The position numbers and the translations under genes were made by a program. From Pseudomonas cuatrocienegasensis (GTDB lineage: Bacteria; Pseudomonadota; Gammaproteobacteria; Pseudomonadales; Pseudomonadaceae), in assembly GCF_900110925.1 (NCBI RefSeq), contig NZ_FOFP01000015.1, positions 62,001-126,000 on the forward strand: a stretch of 64,000 bases of DNA, written 5' to 3'. Numbering within the stretch: the stretch's first letter is position 1; the number at the start of each line of letters is the position of its first letter. A model generated the notes under the pieces. That model worked only from the letters and a program-made list of their open reading frames with translations. It was not told where the DNA came from and did no database searches. Positions 8,584-19,559 of this stretch are shown here, one piece after another.

Positions 8584-11493
8584 TTACTCGCTGTCCAGGT
8601 GCAGGGGGGTGGCCACTCGTCCGTCGGCATCCGCCTGGCCCAGGCTAACATCCAGTAGGTAAAGGCGCATATCTTCGAGCCCGCCCTGGTCGACCAGGTA
8701 TTCCTTGATGCGTGCGCCTCTGGCTTGGGCAAGCTGGCGCTGCATCAGTTCACTGGCGCCCCAGGATTGCAGGAGCGCTGTTTGCAACTGTTCGGTGCGC
8801 TGATCATCGTCCAGTTCGGCCCACTCGGCAGGCGGCTGCTGCTTCAGGCGAGCGCGGTAAATCCCCTCGAGCAAGGCGGGCTTTTCGTCATCGGCTACCT
8901 GCAGCTCGCCGGCGCTGGCCGGTACCTTGTCGCCGCGGCGCTGGAGGATGGCGTAGTAAGTACGCTGGTATTCGCGCTCCAGGCGTTGTGCCGCGAGAAC
9001 TGGGCCGTCCTGCGCTGCGCTCATCCCTTCGATTTCCAGGCGTAAGGCCGGGCGCGCCTTGAGCGCGGCCGACAGGGTATCCAGGCGGCTGCGTGCGTTG
9101 GCGTCCAGCTCGTCGCTACCGGGTGCGAAGGGCACGCTGCTCAGGTCGACCTCGGCGCCACCGCTGACCAGGCCGCCGATAAACTTGAAGGGTGCTTGAG
9201 CTGCGCGTAGCACCAGGTTGCGCAAGGTCTGCCAGACAATCGGCATGACATCAAAGTCGGGGCTGTTGAGGTCGCCCTTGAGCGGTAACTCGAGGGCAAT
9301 CTTGCCGTCGCTGTCCTTGAGCAGCGCAACCGCCAGGCGGATGGGCAGGTCCACCGCGCTCGGGCTGTCGACCTTCTCGCCCAGCTGCAGTTGTTCGACT
9401 ACCACCTTGTTTTCAGCGTCCAGCTGACCGTTGCGAATGCGGTAGTGCAGGTCCAGGTTGAGGCGGCCTTTGCGGATGCGGTAGCCGGCGAACTTGCCTG
9501 AGTAGGGCGTCAGGGTGGTCAGTTCGACCTGCTTGAACTGGGTGGCAATATCCAGGCTGGCCAGCGGGTCGAACGGATTGAGGCTGCCCTTGATGCTCAC
9601 CGGTGCGTAGCGGTCGACCTTGCCGGCAATATTCACGCTGGCAGGTTTGCCCGCGCGGTTGTCGAGGGTGCCGATGCGGCCATTGAGCTGCTGCACGGCG
9701 GTGGCGAAGTTGGGCGTCAGGCTGAAGTCGGCGAAGTTGGCCGAGCCATCGTGGATATCCACCTGACCGATGCGCACGCCGAGCGGGGCGCCCTCGCTGG
9801 GCGCTGCAGGCTTGGCCTGGGCAATCAGCAGTTCGCTGGCGTTGGTGGTCAGGTCTTCATTGATGATGAAGCGCCCATAGGGCTGTTCCAGGCGCACGCT
9901 GTCGATGCTGAGCAATTCGCCATGGCGGTAGTTCAGGCCTGCCAGGTCCAGTTGTTTCCAGCGTACGAAGTCGCGCTCCTTGAGGGTGTCGAGGGTATGC
10001 AGCTGACTGATTCGCGCGGCGCCGGTAACCCTGAGGGCCAAGGGGGCGGTGCTTTCCAGGGTCACATCCAGGTCGCTGCCGAGCAGGCCGCTGCGCAGTT
10101 CCAGGCGGACAAACGGGCTCAGGTAGGCCTGGGCCACGCGCAGGTCGATGTCCTGGCTGCTGACTTTGAGTTGGGCCGTGGTCGGCGTCAGTTGCACCTG
10201 TCCCTCGGCACTCAAGCGGCCCTGTTTGCCGACGCCGGTATCGAGCTGCAGGTTGAAGGGCGAGGTGCCGTTGCTGTCGAAGTCTTGCAGGCTCAGGTTG
10301 AGCGGGCCGAGGTCGAGTGCGACGGCTTGCTCAGGTACACGATCGGCCAGGTGCACATGGCTATCACGCAGCTGCATATCGCGCAGACGCACCTGCCAGG
10401 GAGCTTCCGCCTGGGCCGTGGTTGCCTCGGTATCGGCCGCAGTGGCTGGTGCAACCGTTGCGCTGTTGGCTGTAGCCGGGGGGCTTGGCTCGGCGGCAAA
10501 CAGCTTCTGCCAGTCCAACTGGCCATCCGCTTCGCGGGCGGCCCAGGTTTCCAGTTGTTGGCTGCGTACGCTGCCGACCACGACTTGGCGCTTGGCCAGG
10601 TCCAGGCTGCTGTCAGCGACTTCCAGGCTGGCCAGTTTGAGCAGCGGGCGGCCATCGCTGGCCTGCAGGGCAAAGGGGGCGAGCTTGATCTGGATACCCT
10701 TGAGCAACAGTTGGGTGCCTTCGGCCAGGCTCAGTTGATAATCGGCGGCCAGGTCGATGGCGCCTTCGGCCAGGGTCAGGGGTACGGCATCGCTGACATA
10801 GGGCCACAGGCTGTGCAGTGGCCCATCGCTGATCTTCAGGCTGCCGCTGGAGCGGATCGGCGTCAGGCCGAACGTACCGCTCCAGTCGAGGCGCCCGCCA
10901 TCGGGGCCGCTGGCGACCAGGGTCATCTCGGCGTCGTCGGCACTGCGGGTGCTGAGGTTGTGCAGCTCGAACGTGAGGTCGTCGTAGCGCAGCTCGACCG
11001 GGCTACTGGGCCGCAGGTCTTGCAGGTACAGGTCGCCACCGCTCAGTTGCAGGCGGTCGAGTTGCAGAGGGAAGGGTTCGCTGGGTTCTTCGGTAGCGGT
11101 GGGCTCCGCGCTAGGCGGCAGCTTGAACAGCTGCGCGAGGTTGAGCGTGCCATCTTTGGCAAAGCGCAGCTCGACCTGGGGTTGCTGCAGTTCCACGTCG
11201 GCCAGGTGCAGCGCGCCGCGCCACAGGCTGTCGAGCTGCAGATTGGCGTGCAGCCGCGCGAATGCCAGCTGGGGCGCCTGGGGCTCGCCCATGCGCAGCC
11301 CCCAGAGGTCCAGTTCGAGACTGAAGGGGTTGAACTGCAGACGCTCCAGGCTGGCCGGCACGTTGCTGTACTCGGCCAATTGCTGGTTGGCGATACGCAG
11401 GGCGATGCCGGGCAGGATCAGAAAACCAAGCAGGCTGTAGAGCAGCACGGCGAGCAACAGGACGCTGACGAGACGCTTCATTGCTTTGTACAT
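8584..11493 (-). CDS. DUF748 / AsmA-like envelope protein
   Basis: A 969-residue protein with one N-terminal membrane anchor (RLVSVLLLAVLLYSLLGFLI) and a long, repetitive beta-rich periplasmic region. The opening YSNVPASLERLQFNPFSLELDLWGL and later ELPLKGDLNSPDFDVMPIVWQT are typical of DUF748, an AsmA/TamB-like family thought to bridge inner and outer membranes. The last 200 residues are charged and helical, with an OmpA-like flavour (FAPGSDELDANARSRLDTLSAAL). The start at 11493 (MYKAMKR) is uncertain; ATG four codons on is possible. First gene of the operon with the two DUF2845 genes. Confidence 0.8.
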   Translation of the reverse strand: MYKAMKRLVSVLLLAVLLYSLLGFLILPGIALRIANQQLAEYSNVPASLERLQFNPFSLELDLWGLRMGEPQAPQLAFARLHANLQLDSLWRGALHLADVELQQPQVELRFAKDGTLNLAQLFKLPPSAEPTATEEPSEPFPLQLDRLQLSGGDLYLQDLRPSSPVELRYDDLTFELHNLSTRSADDAEMTLVASGPDGGRLDWSGTFGLTPIRSSGSLKISDGPLHSLWPYVSDAVPLTLAEGAIDLAADYQLSLAEGTQLLLKGIQIKLAPFALQASDGRPLLKLASLEVADSSLDLAKRQVVVGSVRSQQLETWAAREADGQLDWQKLFAAEPSPPATANSATVAPATAADTEATTAQAEAPWQVRLRDMQLRDSHVHLADRVPEQAVALDLGPLNLSLQDFDSNGTSPFNLQLDTGVGKQGRLSAEGQVQLTPTTAQLKVSSQDIDLRVAQAYLSPFVRLELRSGLLGSDLDVTLESTAPLALRVTGAARISQLHTLDTLKERDFVRWKQLDLAGLNYRHGELLSIDSVRLEQPYGRFIINEDLTTNASELLIAQAKPAAPSEGAPLGVRIGQVDIHDGSANFADFSLTPNFATAVQQLNGRIGTLDNRAGKPASVNIAGKVDRYAPVSIKGSLNPFDPLASLDIATQFKQVELTTLTPYSGKFAGYRIRKGRLNLDLHYRIRNGQLDAENKVVVEQLQLGEKVDSPSAVDLPIRLAVALLKDSDGKIALELPLKGDLNSPDFDVMPIVWQTLRNLVLRAAQAPFKFIGGLVSGGAEVDLSSVPFAPGSDELDANARSRLDTLSAALKARPALRLEIEGMSAAQDGPVLAAQRLEREYQRTYYAILQRRGDKVPASAGELQVADDEKPALLEGIYRARLKQQPPAEWAELDDDQRTEQLQTALLQSWGASELMQRQLAQARGARIKEYLVDQGGLEDMRLYLLDVSLGQADADGRVATPLHLDSE

Positions 11494-11560
11494 AGCGGGG
11501 CATCTGTGTCCTGACGAAATGCCTTGGAGTATGGCACGAGTGTGCAGTTCCGCAGCCGGC

Positions 11561-12577
11561 TCAGAACTGCAGGATCAGTGTCTTCAGTGGCGGCTGGCCA
11601 TCCTGTGAGGGAAAGTCGTCCGCCGGGGCCAGCACCTGGCAGTCGCGCAGCGGTCGGCCGATTTTCTCCGCGCAGCGCAGCACCTGTTCGCGCCAGGGCG
11701 CCAGGGCAACCTTTGCCAGGTTGTTGCAGCAGATCAGCACGCCGTCTTCGGCCGTCGCGAGAATCGCCGGCTTGAGCAGGCTCTGGTAGTCGCGCAGCAA
11801 GTCGACGGTACCGAAGGCGCTCTTGGCCCAGGCCGGTGGGTCGAGGAACACCAGGTCGAAGCTGCGCGCCGCCAGACGTGGGTAGGGCGGCAGTTTGTGC
11901 CCGCGGCGCTGGGCGATCGGCAGGCCGGCGAACTGGCGGATCGCCGGGAAGTAATCGCTCTGGATGAACTGCATGGGCGCCAGCTCAGGGTTCAGTGCGC
12001 CGTTCTCGCGACCGACCGCCAGGTTGCCTTCGGCGAAGTCGAGGTTGACCACCTCACGGGCGCCGCCTGCTGCAGCGGCGAGGCCGACGCCGCAGGTGTA
12101 AGCGAACAGGTTGAGCACCGACTTGCCGGCGCTGTGCGCCTTGACCCAGCCACGGGCGTTGCGCAGGTCGAGAAACAGCAGCGGGTCCTGCCCGGCATGA
12201 CGGCCGCGCACCCGGTAGTTCAGCCCCCACTCCTGGCCGATCAGGTCAGCCAGTGCGGCGTCCTCGGCCTGGTACACCGGGTCGCTGCGGTCGATTCGCG
12301 AGTTGCCCTGGGAGCGGTCGTTGTAGACCAGTTGCAGGGGTGTGCCCAAGGCTTCTTCGCAGAGGCTCGCCAGGTGCAGCAGGGCGTCGCGCGGCAGCGT
12401 CTGGTGAAAACTTTGCACCAGCAATTGTGGGCCGTAGCGATCGACGGTGAGCCCGCCGGCGCCTTCCTGGCTGCCATGGAACAGGCGGTAGCAATTGGTG
12501 CCCTGGGCATGCAGGGTCGCGAGCAGCGGCGCGCGCTGGGCAAGGGCGGCGCGCAGCGCCTGGTCGAGGGGCAACAT
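11561..12577 (-). CDS. Class I SAM-dependent rRNA methyltransferase (RlmI-like)
   Basis: A 338-residue enzyme. An N-terminal PUA-like/substrate part (YRLFHGSQEGAGGLTVDRYG) precedes a Rossmann methyltransferase domain with the SAM-binding VLNLFAYTCGVGLAAAAGGA and the catalytic-loop motif FLDPPAWAKS. This matches the RlmI/RlmK group that makes m5C or m2G in 23S rRNA; the exact target base cannot be read from sequence. I chose ATG 12577 (MLPLDQALRAALAQR); the frame is open 13 codons further upstream. It stands alone between opposing intergenic gaps. Confidence 0.82.
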   Translation of the reverse strand: MLPLDQALRAALAQRAPLLATLHAQGTNCYRLFHGSQEGAGGLTVDRYGPQLLVQSFHQTLPRDALLHLASLCEEALGTPLQLVYNDRSQGNSRIDRSDPVYQAEDAALADLIGQEWGLNYRVRGRHAGQDPLLFLDLRNARGWVKAHSAGKSVLNLFAYTCGVGLAAAAGGAREVVNLDFAEGNLAVGRENGALNPELAPMQFIQSDYFPAIRQFAGLPIAQRRGHKLPPYPRLAARSFDLVFLDPPAWAKSAFGTVDLLRDYQSLLKPAILATAEDGVLICCNNLAKVALAPWREQVLRCAEKIGRPLRDCQVLAPADDFPSQDGQPPLKTLILQF

Positions 12578-12629
12578 GCACGGCAGCTCGTAAGGGAAAG
12601 GCGCGCAGTTTAGCAATAAAGCGCACTGC

Positions 12630-13508
12630 TCAGGTGCGCGGCGCCAGGCCCATGCGCTGGTGCGCCTTTTGTGTGGCGCCGTTGCGTACCGCCCAGCGCA
12701 GCGCTGGTGCGAGGCGGTTGACGCCTTGGCGAATCAGCCGGCGGCGCAGGGGCGAGAATGACTGGCCGTAGGCTGCTTGCGCCCACTCCGGCAGCAGTTC
12801 GATCCCGGCCTGGACCAGCAGGGCGCCTACCGGTTGTGCCAGGGCGCTGGGCGCCGGCGCGTTGCGCAGAATCCGCAGGATTTCATGGCTGCGTGCGTCA
12901 GCGTACAGGCCGCCGCGGGCCTGCTGCAGATACGTCGCCACGGCCGCCCGCGAGCGCGGCACCTGGGTGGCGCCGAGGCGCTCGGCGATCAGCGCGACTT
13001 CATCGTAGTAGCGGTCCTGCTCGGCGGCACCGAGGCCTGGGTTGTGGTAACGCAGGTGGGCCTGGAGAAAGCTCTGCACTTCGGCGACATGCACCCAGGT
13101 CAGTAGCGCGGGATCACTGGCGGCGTAGGGCCGGCCGTCTGGCGCAGTGCCGGTCACGCCGAGGTGGATACGCCGCACCTTGTCGATCAGCCAGTCGGCG
13201 TCGGCGCGCGCGGCGAAGGTGGTGCCGGAGATAAATTGTCCGGTGCGGCGCAGGCGCCCCAGCAGGTCCTGGCGAAAGTTCGAGTGGTCCCACACCCCGG
13301 CCAGAGCCAGCGGGTGCAGAGCCTGCAGCAACAACGCGCTGATGCCGCCGACCAACATGCTGGTGAAGTCACCGTGCACGCGCCAGCACACCGCATCCGG
13401 GCCGAACAGGCCGGGGTCGCCAGGGGGTTGGGTGAAGTCGATTTGCCCCAGGGCGATGCCGCTGAGGCTGAGCACCTGGGTTTCAATGTGGGAGCGGAGC
13501 CATTCCAT
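12630..13508 (-). CDS. MpaB-family / DUF2236 oxygenase-like protein
   Basis: A 292-residue protein of the DUF2236/MpaB family, which includes the haem protein Lcp (latex-clearing) and fungal MpaB. Family segments visible are PPGDPGLFGPDAVCWRVHGDFTS and LHPLALAGVWDHSNFRQD, then YAASDPALLTWVHVAEV with a candidate metal-ligand histidine. ATG at 13508 gives MEWLRSHIETQVLSLSG. Only 7 bp separate this ATG from a mobile repeat, and no Shine-Dalgarno sequence is visible, so the native promoter and ribosome-binding site have probably been displaced. The frame stays open 39 codons into the repeat, allowing an extended N-terminus. Confidence 0.8.
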   Translation of the reverse strand: MEWLRSHIETQVLSLSGIALGQIDFTQPPGDPGLFGPDAVCWRVHGDFTSMLVGGISALLLQALHPLALAGVWDHSNFRQDLLGRLRRTGQFISGTTFAARADADWLIDKVRRIHLGVTGTAPDGRPYAASDPALLTWVHVAEVQSFLQAHLRYHNPGLGAAEQDRYYDEVALIAERLGATQVPRSRAAVATYLQQARGGLYADARSHEILRILRNAPAPSALAQPVGALLVQAGIELLPEWAQAAYGQSFSPLRRRLIRQGVNRLAPALRWAVRNGATQKAHQRMGLAPRT

Positions 13509-13515
13509 GGGGGCT

Positions 13516-13782
13516 AGGGTCTGTTCCCGTTTCGTCGTGAGCCGCGTTGCCGCGAAAAATCTCGCCAGGTTAGGCGGAGGACGCAGGTAATGGTTGTTCC
13601 CTTGCCAAGTCCTCCAACAACGCATGGCGAGATTTTGCGCGCAACCCGAAGGGCCGGGCCAGTTTTAGCGCGATGCTGTGTTTCTCGATGGCTCATTTAG
13701 ATCACTAAACCTCGCATCTCGTGCCTTGCCTCGCGCTAAAACTGGCTCCGGCGCGGCCGCGAACGAAACGGGAACAGACCCT
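13516..13782 (+). mobile_element. MITE-like palindromic element, copy 1 (267 bp)
   Basis: Ends are perfect 20-bp inverted repeats (AGGGTCTGTTCCCGTTTCGT). Inside are two further inverted pairs: AAATCTCGCCA with TGGCGAGATTT, and GCCAGTTTTAGCGCGA with TCGCGCTAAAACTGGC. One strand could therefore fold into a cloverleaf. No transposase frame is present. Copies lie at 35017-35283 (same length and orientation), 36590-36885 (inverted) and 48539-48587 (collapsed). No convincing target duplication was seen. Confidence 0.9.
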
Positions 13783-13886
13783 GGCTTCAGGCTTCAGGCG
13801 ACACGCTTCAAGTAAAAGCGTGCCGCCTTCAGGACCTGTGGCCGAATAAGACTCCTAGGTGCGCACGGCGCACCCAACAGTACGTG
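13783..13886. other. Gap downstream of acs with small hairpins
   Basis: A 104-bp gap. An imperfect hairpin (about 13797-13827: GGCG-A-CACGCTT ... AAGCGTG-C-CGCC) and a 7-bp palindrome GGTGCGC/GCGCACC (13858-13874) lie just after the acs stop and could act in transcript ending. Neither has a good T-run. Confidence 0.35.
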
Positions 13887-15824
<1,938 letters not shown>

Positions 15825-15829
15825 GGCGG

Positions 15830-15842
15830 CTTCCTTCTTGTT
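15830..15842 (-). promoter_or_regulatory. CA motif overlapping the acs ribosome-binding site
   Basis: On the minus strand AACAAGAA (15835-15842) fits the AANAANAA motif bound by Hfq with Crc and runs into the Shine-Dalgarno AAGGAAG (15830-15836), 5 bases before the acs ATG. This is the usual position for translational repression relieved by CrcZ. The motif is seen; the regulation is inferred. Confidence 0.55.
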
Positions 15843-15867
15843 GTGTCCGCGATGTTGCAGAGTAGCA

Positions 15868-15891
15868 GCTGCGGCCCGTGAGGACCGCAGC
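15868..15891 (-). terminator. Hairpin between pgi and acs
   Basis: GCTGCGG / CCGCAGC with a 10-base loop, just after the pgi stop. It lacks a T-run, so at most a weak terminator or mRNA-stabilising hairpin. Confidence 0.4.
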
Positions 15892-15897
15892 CCTTCA

Positions 15898-17562
15898 TCA
15901 GCCGCGGTGGCGGCCGCGGAAGTAGTCGATCAGACCTTGGGTGGAGCCGTCTTCGGCACCGCTTTCCTCGCTGCCGACCATGCGCGAGTAAACGCCTTTG
16001 CCCAGTTCCTTGCCCAGCTCCACGCCCCACTGATCAAAGGCATTGATGCCCCAGATGGCACTTTGGGCGAAGACCTTGTGCTCGTACAGCGCCACCAGCG
16101 CGCCGAGACGGCGTGGGCTGATGCGCTCGAGCACCAGGGTGTTGCTCGGACGGTTGCCAGGGATCACCTTGTGCGGTGCCAGGCGTTGCACCTCGTCTTC
16201 ATCCATGCCTTTGCTGCGCAGCTCGGCACAGGCCTCCTCGAGAGTCTTGCCGAGCATCAGCGCCTGGCTCTGCGACAGGCAGTTGGCGTAGAGCCACTGG
16301 TGATGGTCGGACACCGGGTTATAGCTGACCACTGGCACGATAAAGTCGGCCGGAATCAACTGGGTGCCTTGGTGCAGCAACTGGTGGTAAGCGTGCTGGC
16401 CGTTACAGCCCACACCACCCCAGATCACCGGCCCGGTGGCGCAGTGCACGGGCGTGCCGTCCTGCAGCACACTCTTGCCGTTGGACTCCATGTCCAGCTG
16501 CTGCAGGTGCTTGGTGATGTTGCGCAGGTAATGGTCGTACGGCAGGATCGCCTGGCTCTGCGCACCCCAGAAATTGCCGTACCAGATGCCCAGCAGGGCC
16601 ATCAGCACCGGCATGTTCTGCTCGAAGGGTGCGGTCTTGAAGTGCTGGTCCATGCTGTAGGCACCGGACAGCAACTCCTTGAAGCTGGACATGCCGATGG
16701 CCAGGGCGATGGGCAGGCCGATGGCCGACCACAGCGAGTAACGCCCGCCAACCCAGTCCCACATCGGGAACACGTTCTCTTCGTGGATGCCGAATGCCAC
16801 GGCTGCCTCAAGGTTGCTCGACACGGCGATAAAGTGCCGATACAACTGCGCCTCGGTGCCGCCCTGGGCCAGGTACCACTGGCGCGCGGCCTGGGCATTT
16901 TTCAGGGTTTCCAGGGTGTTGAAGGATTTCGATGAGACGATAAACAGGGTGGTCTCGGCGCGCAGTTTGGCCGACAACTCGTGGAACTCGCTGCCGTCGA
17001 TATTGGCCAGGTAATGGCAGCGCACGCCGCGCTCGGCGAAGGGCAGCAGGGCTTCGGACACCAGTTGCGGGCCGAGGAAGGAGCCGCCAATACCGATATT
17101 GACCACGTCGGTGATCGGCTTTTCCGTGTAGCCGCGCCACAGGCCGTTATGGATGCGGCCCACCAACTCGGTCATCTGGTTGAGCACGCGGTGCACGTCG
17201 GGCATGACGTTTTCACCGTTGACCAGCAGGCGATCACCGAATGGTCGACGCAGGGCGGTGTGCAGCGCCGGGCGGCTTTCCGAGGCATTGATCAGCTCGC
17301 CGTCGAACAGCGCCTTAATGGAGCGTTCCAGGCCGGCTTCACGGGCCAGGCTAACCAGCATTTCGCGGGTCTGCGCGGTGATCAGGTTCTTCGAATAATC
17401 GAGAAACAGCCCGCAGCTGCTCAGTGACATACGCTCGAAGCGCTTCGCATCGGCGGCGAAAGCATCGCGCATACTGAAGTTCTGCAGGCTATCGCGGTGG
17501 GCTTGCAGGGCTTGCCAGGTCGGCAGGCGGGTCACATCGAGAGGGTGCTGGTAGTACGCCAT
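15898..17562 (-). CDS. pgi: Glucose-6-phosphate isomerase
   Basis: Interconverts glucose 6-phosphate and fructose 6-phosphate. The 554-residue protein begins MAYYQHPLDVTRLPTW. It has the sugar-phosphate loop NIGIGGSFLGPQLVSEAL, the family segment VGGRYSLWSAIGLPIAL, and the signature FDQWGVELGKELG near the C-terminus, with the catalytic lysine region. In pseudomonads, which use Entner-Doudoroff, it works mainly in the gluconeogenic direction. It lies between acs and panC. The 202-bp gap to panC lacks the panD gene I would expect from PAO1. Confidence 0.96.
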   Translation of the reverse strand: MAYYQHPLDVTRLPTWQALQAHRDSLQNFSMRDAFAADAKRFERMSLSSCGLFLDYSKNLITAQTREMLVSLAREAGLERSIKALFDGELINASESRPALHTALRRPFGDRLLVNGENVMPDVHRVLNQMTELVGRIHNGLWRGYTEKPITDVVNIGIGGSFLGPQLVSEALLPFAERGVRCHYLANIDGSEFHELSAKLRAETTLFIVSSKSFNTLETLKNAQAARQWYLAQGGTEAQLYRHFIAVSSNLEAAVAFGIHEENVFPMWDWVGGRYSLWSAIGLPIALAIGMSSFKELLSGAYSMDQHFKTAPFEQNMPVLMALLGIWYGNFWGAQSQAILPYDHYLRNITKHLQQLDMESNGKSVLQDGTPVHCATGPVIWGGVGCNGQHAYHQLLHQGTQLIPADFIVPVVSYNPVSDHHQWLYANCLSQSQALMLGKTLEEACAELRSKGMDEDEVQRLAPHKVIPGNRPSNTLVLERISPRRLGALVALYEHKVFAQSAIWGINAFDQWGVELGKELGKGVYSRMVGSEESGAEDGSTQGLIDYFRGRHRG

Positions 17563-17764
17563 CTGGGCTCGTTTCCTTGTGCGATGTGCGGGAGCGGGTG
17601 CGAAGTATTAGGCAGCGCCAGTGCAAAAAGGTCCGAATTCTTTCGTAGCGCTGTTGTGCGTGGGCGCGACCAATATCCGGCAGGCTCTGCTCGTTCGCAG
17701 TGTAACTGGGGCAGGGCGGGGGAGGGCAAGCGCCGCGGTGTAAACGCCCCGGCGGTGTTCGTGC

Positions 17765-18625
17765 TCAGGCGTTGGCGGCGAGGGTGACGCTGAGGTTGTC
17801 GATCAGGCGGGTGTTGCCCAGGTAGGCGGCAACCAGAATGACCAGGTTATGGTCCAGCGCCGTGGCCTGACGCAGGCTTTCGGCCTCGCGAATTTCCAGG
17901 TAGTCGAGGCGCAGCCCGGCCGCTTCTATGCGCTTACGGGCCGCGCTGAGCAGCGCGACGAAGTCACGCCCGCCAACCTGCAGGGCGTCGCCAATCTGCG
18001 CCAGGGTCTGGTACAGCACGGGCGCCAGGGCGCGCTGCTCGGCACTCAGGTAGCCGTTGCGCGAGGACAGGGCGAGACCGTCTGCGGCGCGTACGGTCGG
18101 CTCACCGATCACCTGGATCGGCATGTTCAGGTCGCGCACCAGGGTGCGGATCACCGCCAGTTGCTGGAAGTCCTTCTCGCCAAAGATCGCCAGGTCCGGC
18201 TGGACCATGTTGAATAGTTTGGTCACCACGGTGGCGACACCCTCGAAATGCCCGGGGCGGCTGGCGCCACACAGCCCTTCGGAGACGCCCTGGACGCTGA
18301 CGCGGGTCTGCCCGGTCATGCCTTCGGGGTACATTTCCTCGACGCTGGGGGTGAACAGCAACTGGCAGCCTGCGGCGAGCAGGCGCTCCTGGTCGGCGAC
18401 CAGGGTTCGTGGGTACTTGTCCAGGTCTTCGCCAGCGCCGAACTGTAGTGGGTTGACGAAAATGCTCGCCACCACGAAGTCGACGCGCTGGGCGGCTTTT
18501 TCCACCAGTGCGGCATGCCCGGCGTGCAGGTTGCCCATGGTCGGCACGAAGCCGACCTGTTTGCCCTCGGCACGCGCCTGGGCGACGGCAGCGCGCAGCT
18601 CGCGGACAGTCTTGACCGTATTCAT
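17765..18625 (-). CDS. panC: Pantoate-beta-alanine ligase
   Basis: Joins pantoate and beta-alanine with ATP to make pantothenate. The 286-residue protein starts MNTVKTVRELRAAVAQA. It has the nucleotide-binding FVPTMGNLHAGHAALV with HxGH, then NPLQFGAGEDLDKYPRT and FGEKDFQQLAVIR. The true ATG is at 18625; the frame is open upstream only inside panB. Its start overlaps the panB stop by 4 bp (ATGA), so the two are translationally coupled. No panD follows. Confidence 0.96.
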   Translation of the reverse strand: MNTVKTVRELRAAVAQARAEGKQVGFVPTMGNLHAGHAALVEKAAQRVDFVVASIFVNPLQFGAGEDLDKYPRTLVADQERLLAAGCQLLFTPSVEEMYPEGMTGQTRVSVQGVSEGLCGASRPGHFEGVATVVTKLFNMVQPDLAIFGEKDFQQLAVIRTLVRDLNMPIQVIGEPTVRAADGLALSSRNGYLSAEQRALAPVLYQTLAQIGDALQVGGRDFVALLSAARKRIEAAGLRLDYLEIREAESLRQATALDHNLVILVAAYLGNTRLIDNLSVTLAANA

Positions 18626-19422
18626 GCGTTGAATCCGTGTTCGGTGGCGGGGAAGGTCTGCGCCTTCACTTCTGTGACGTAGGCGCGCAGCGCGTCCTGA
18701 ATGCTGCTCTGGCCGGCCATGAAGTTTTTCACGAACTTGGGCGCACGGCCGCTCAGGGACAGGCCGAGCATGTCGTGCAGCACCAGCACCTGGCCGTCGG
18801 TGGCGACACCAGCGCCGATACCAATCACGGGGATCTTCACCGCCTGGGTGATTTCCGCCGCCAGCTCGCTGGGTACGCACTCGAGTAACAGCATGGCCGC
18901 GCCGGCCTGCTCCAGGGCCATGGCGTCGGCACGCATCTGCCGCGCCTGGGCTTCCTGGCGGCCTTGTACCTTATAGCCACCGAGGATATTCACCGCTTGC
19001 GGGGTCAGGCCCAGGTGCGCGCACACCGGCACGCCGCGCTCGGCGAGCAGGCGGATCGGTTCGGCCAGCCAGGCTGCGCCTTCGAGTTTTACCATGTGTG
19101 CGCCGGCCTGCATCAGTGCGGCGCTGCTGCGCAGGGCTTGTTCGGTGGTGGCATAGGCCATGAACGGCAGGTCGGCGAGAATCAGTGCGCCCTGGTTACC
19201 GCGCTTGACGCAGGCGGTGTGGTAGGCCATGTCCTCGACACTGACCGGCAGGGTGCTGTCGTGCCCCTGCAGAACCATGCCCAGGGAGTCGCCAACCAGC
19301 AGCACATCAACCCCAGCCTGGCAGGCGGCATGGGCGAAAGTGGCGTCGTAGCAGGTCAGCATGGCGATTTTCTCGCCATTCTGCTTGAGGCTCTGCAGGG
19401 TGGTCAGGGTAATGTCAGGCAT
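18622..19422 (-). CDS. panB: 3-methyl-2-oxobutanoate hydroxymethyltransferase
   Basis: Transfers a hydroxymethyl group from methylene-tetrahydrofolate to ketoisovalerate, the first committed pantoate step. The 266-residue protein starts MPDITLTTLQSLKQNGEK (ATG 19422; an upstream in-frame start at 19437 is less likely). Metal-site segments LLVGDSLGMVLQGHDSTLPV and the catalytic glutamate in MLLLECVPSELA are present, plus VIGIGAG near the C-terminus. First gene of the panB-panC pair. Confidence 0.96.
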   Translation of the reverse strand: MPDITLTTLQSLKQNGEKIAMLTCYDATFAHAACQAGVDVLLVGDSLGMVLQGHDSTLPVSVEDMAYHTACVKRGNQGALILADLPFMAYATTEQALRSSAALMQAGAHMVKLEGAAWLAEPIRLLAERGVPVCAHLGLTPQAVNILGGYKVQGRQEAQARQMRADAMALEQAGAAMLLLECVPSELAAEITQAVKIPVIGIGAGVATDGQVLVLHDMLGLSLSGRAPKFVKNFMAGQSSIQDALRAYVTEVKAQTFPATEHGFNA

Positions 19423-19559
19423 GAAAATCGTCCTCACTCAGGCGTTCTGTCAGCTTCTGGGCTGCTTCAATTTGGCCTGCAATGGCCTCGGTTTGCACCG
19501 GTGCGGGGCAACGGGACGCCTATAGTCCTGATGGGGCCGCTCGAAGTCAATTGCGGGTG
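19423..19559. other. panB-folK gap
   Basis: A 137-bp gap downstream of folK and upstream of panB on the minus strand. It probably holds the panBC promoter. I saw no clear promoter, repeat or terminator. Confidence 0.3.

Noticed and set aside
9751..11514. A 587-residue plus-strand frame opposite the DUF748 gene
   Set aside because: Shadow frame with Gln/Ala/Gly-rich composition, antisense to a recognisable gene.
13514..13696. Frames inside the 267-bp elements (such as MSHRETQHRAKTG...)
   Set aside because: They recur only because the element recurs, have no start signals and match no transposase.
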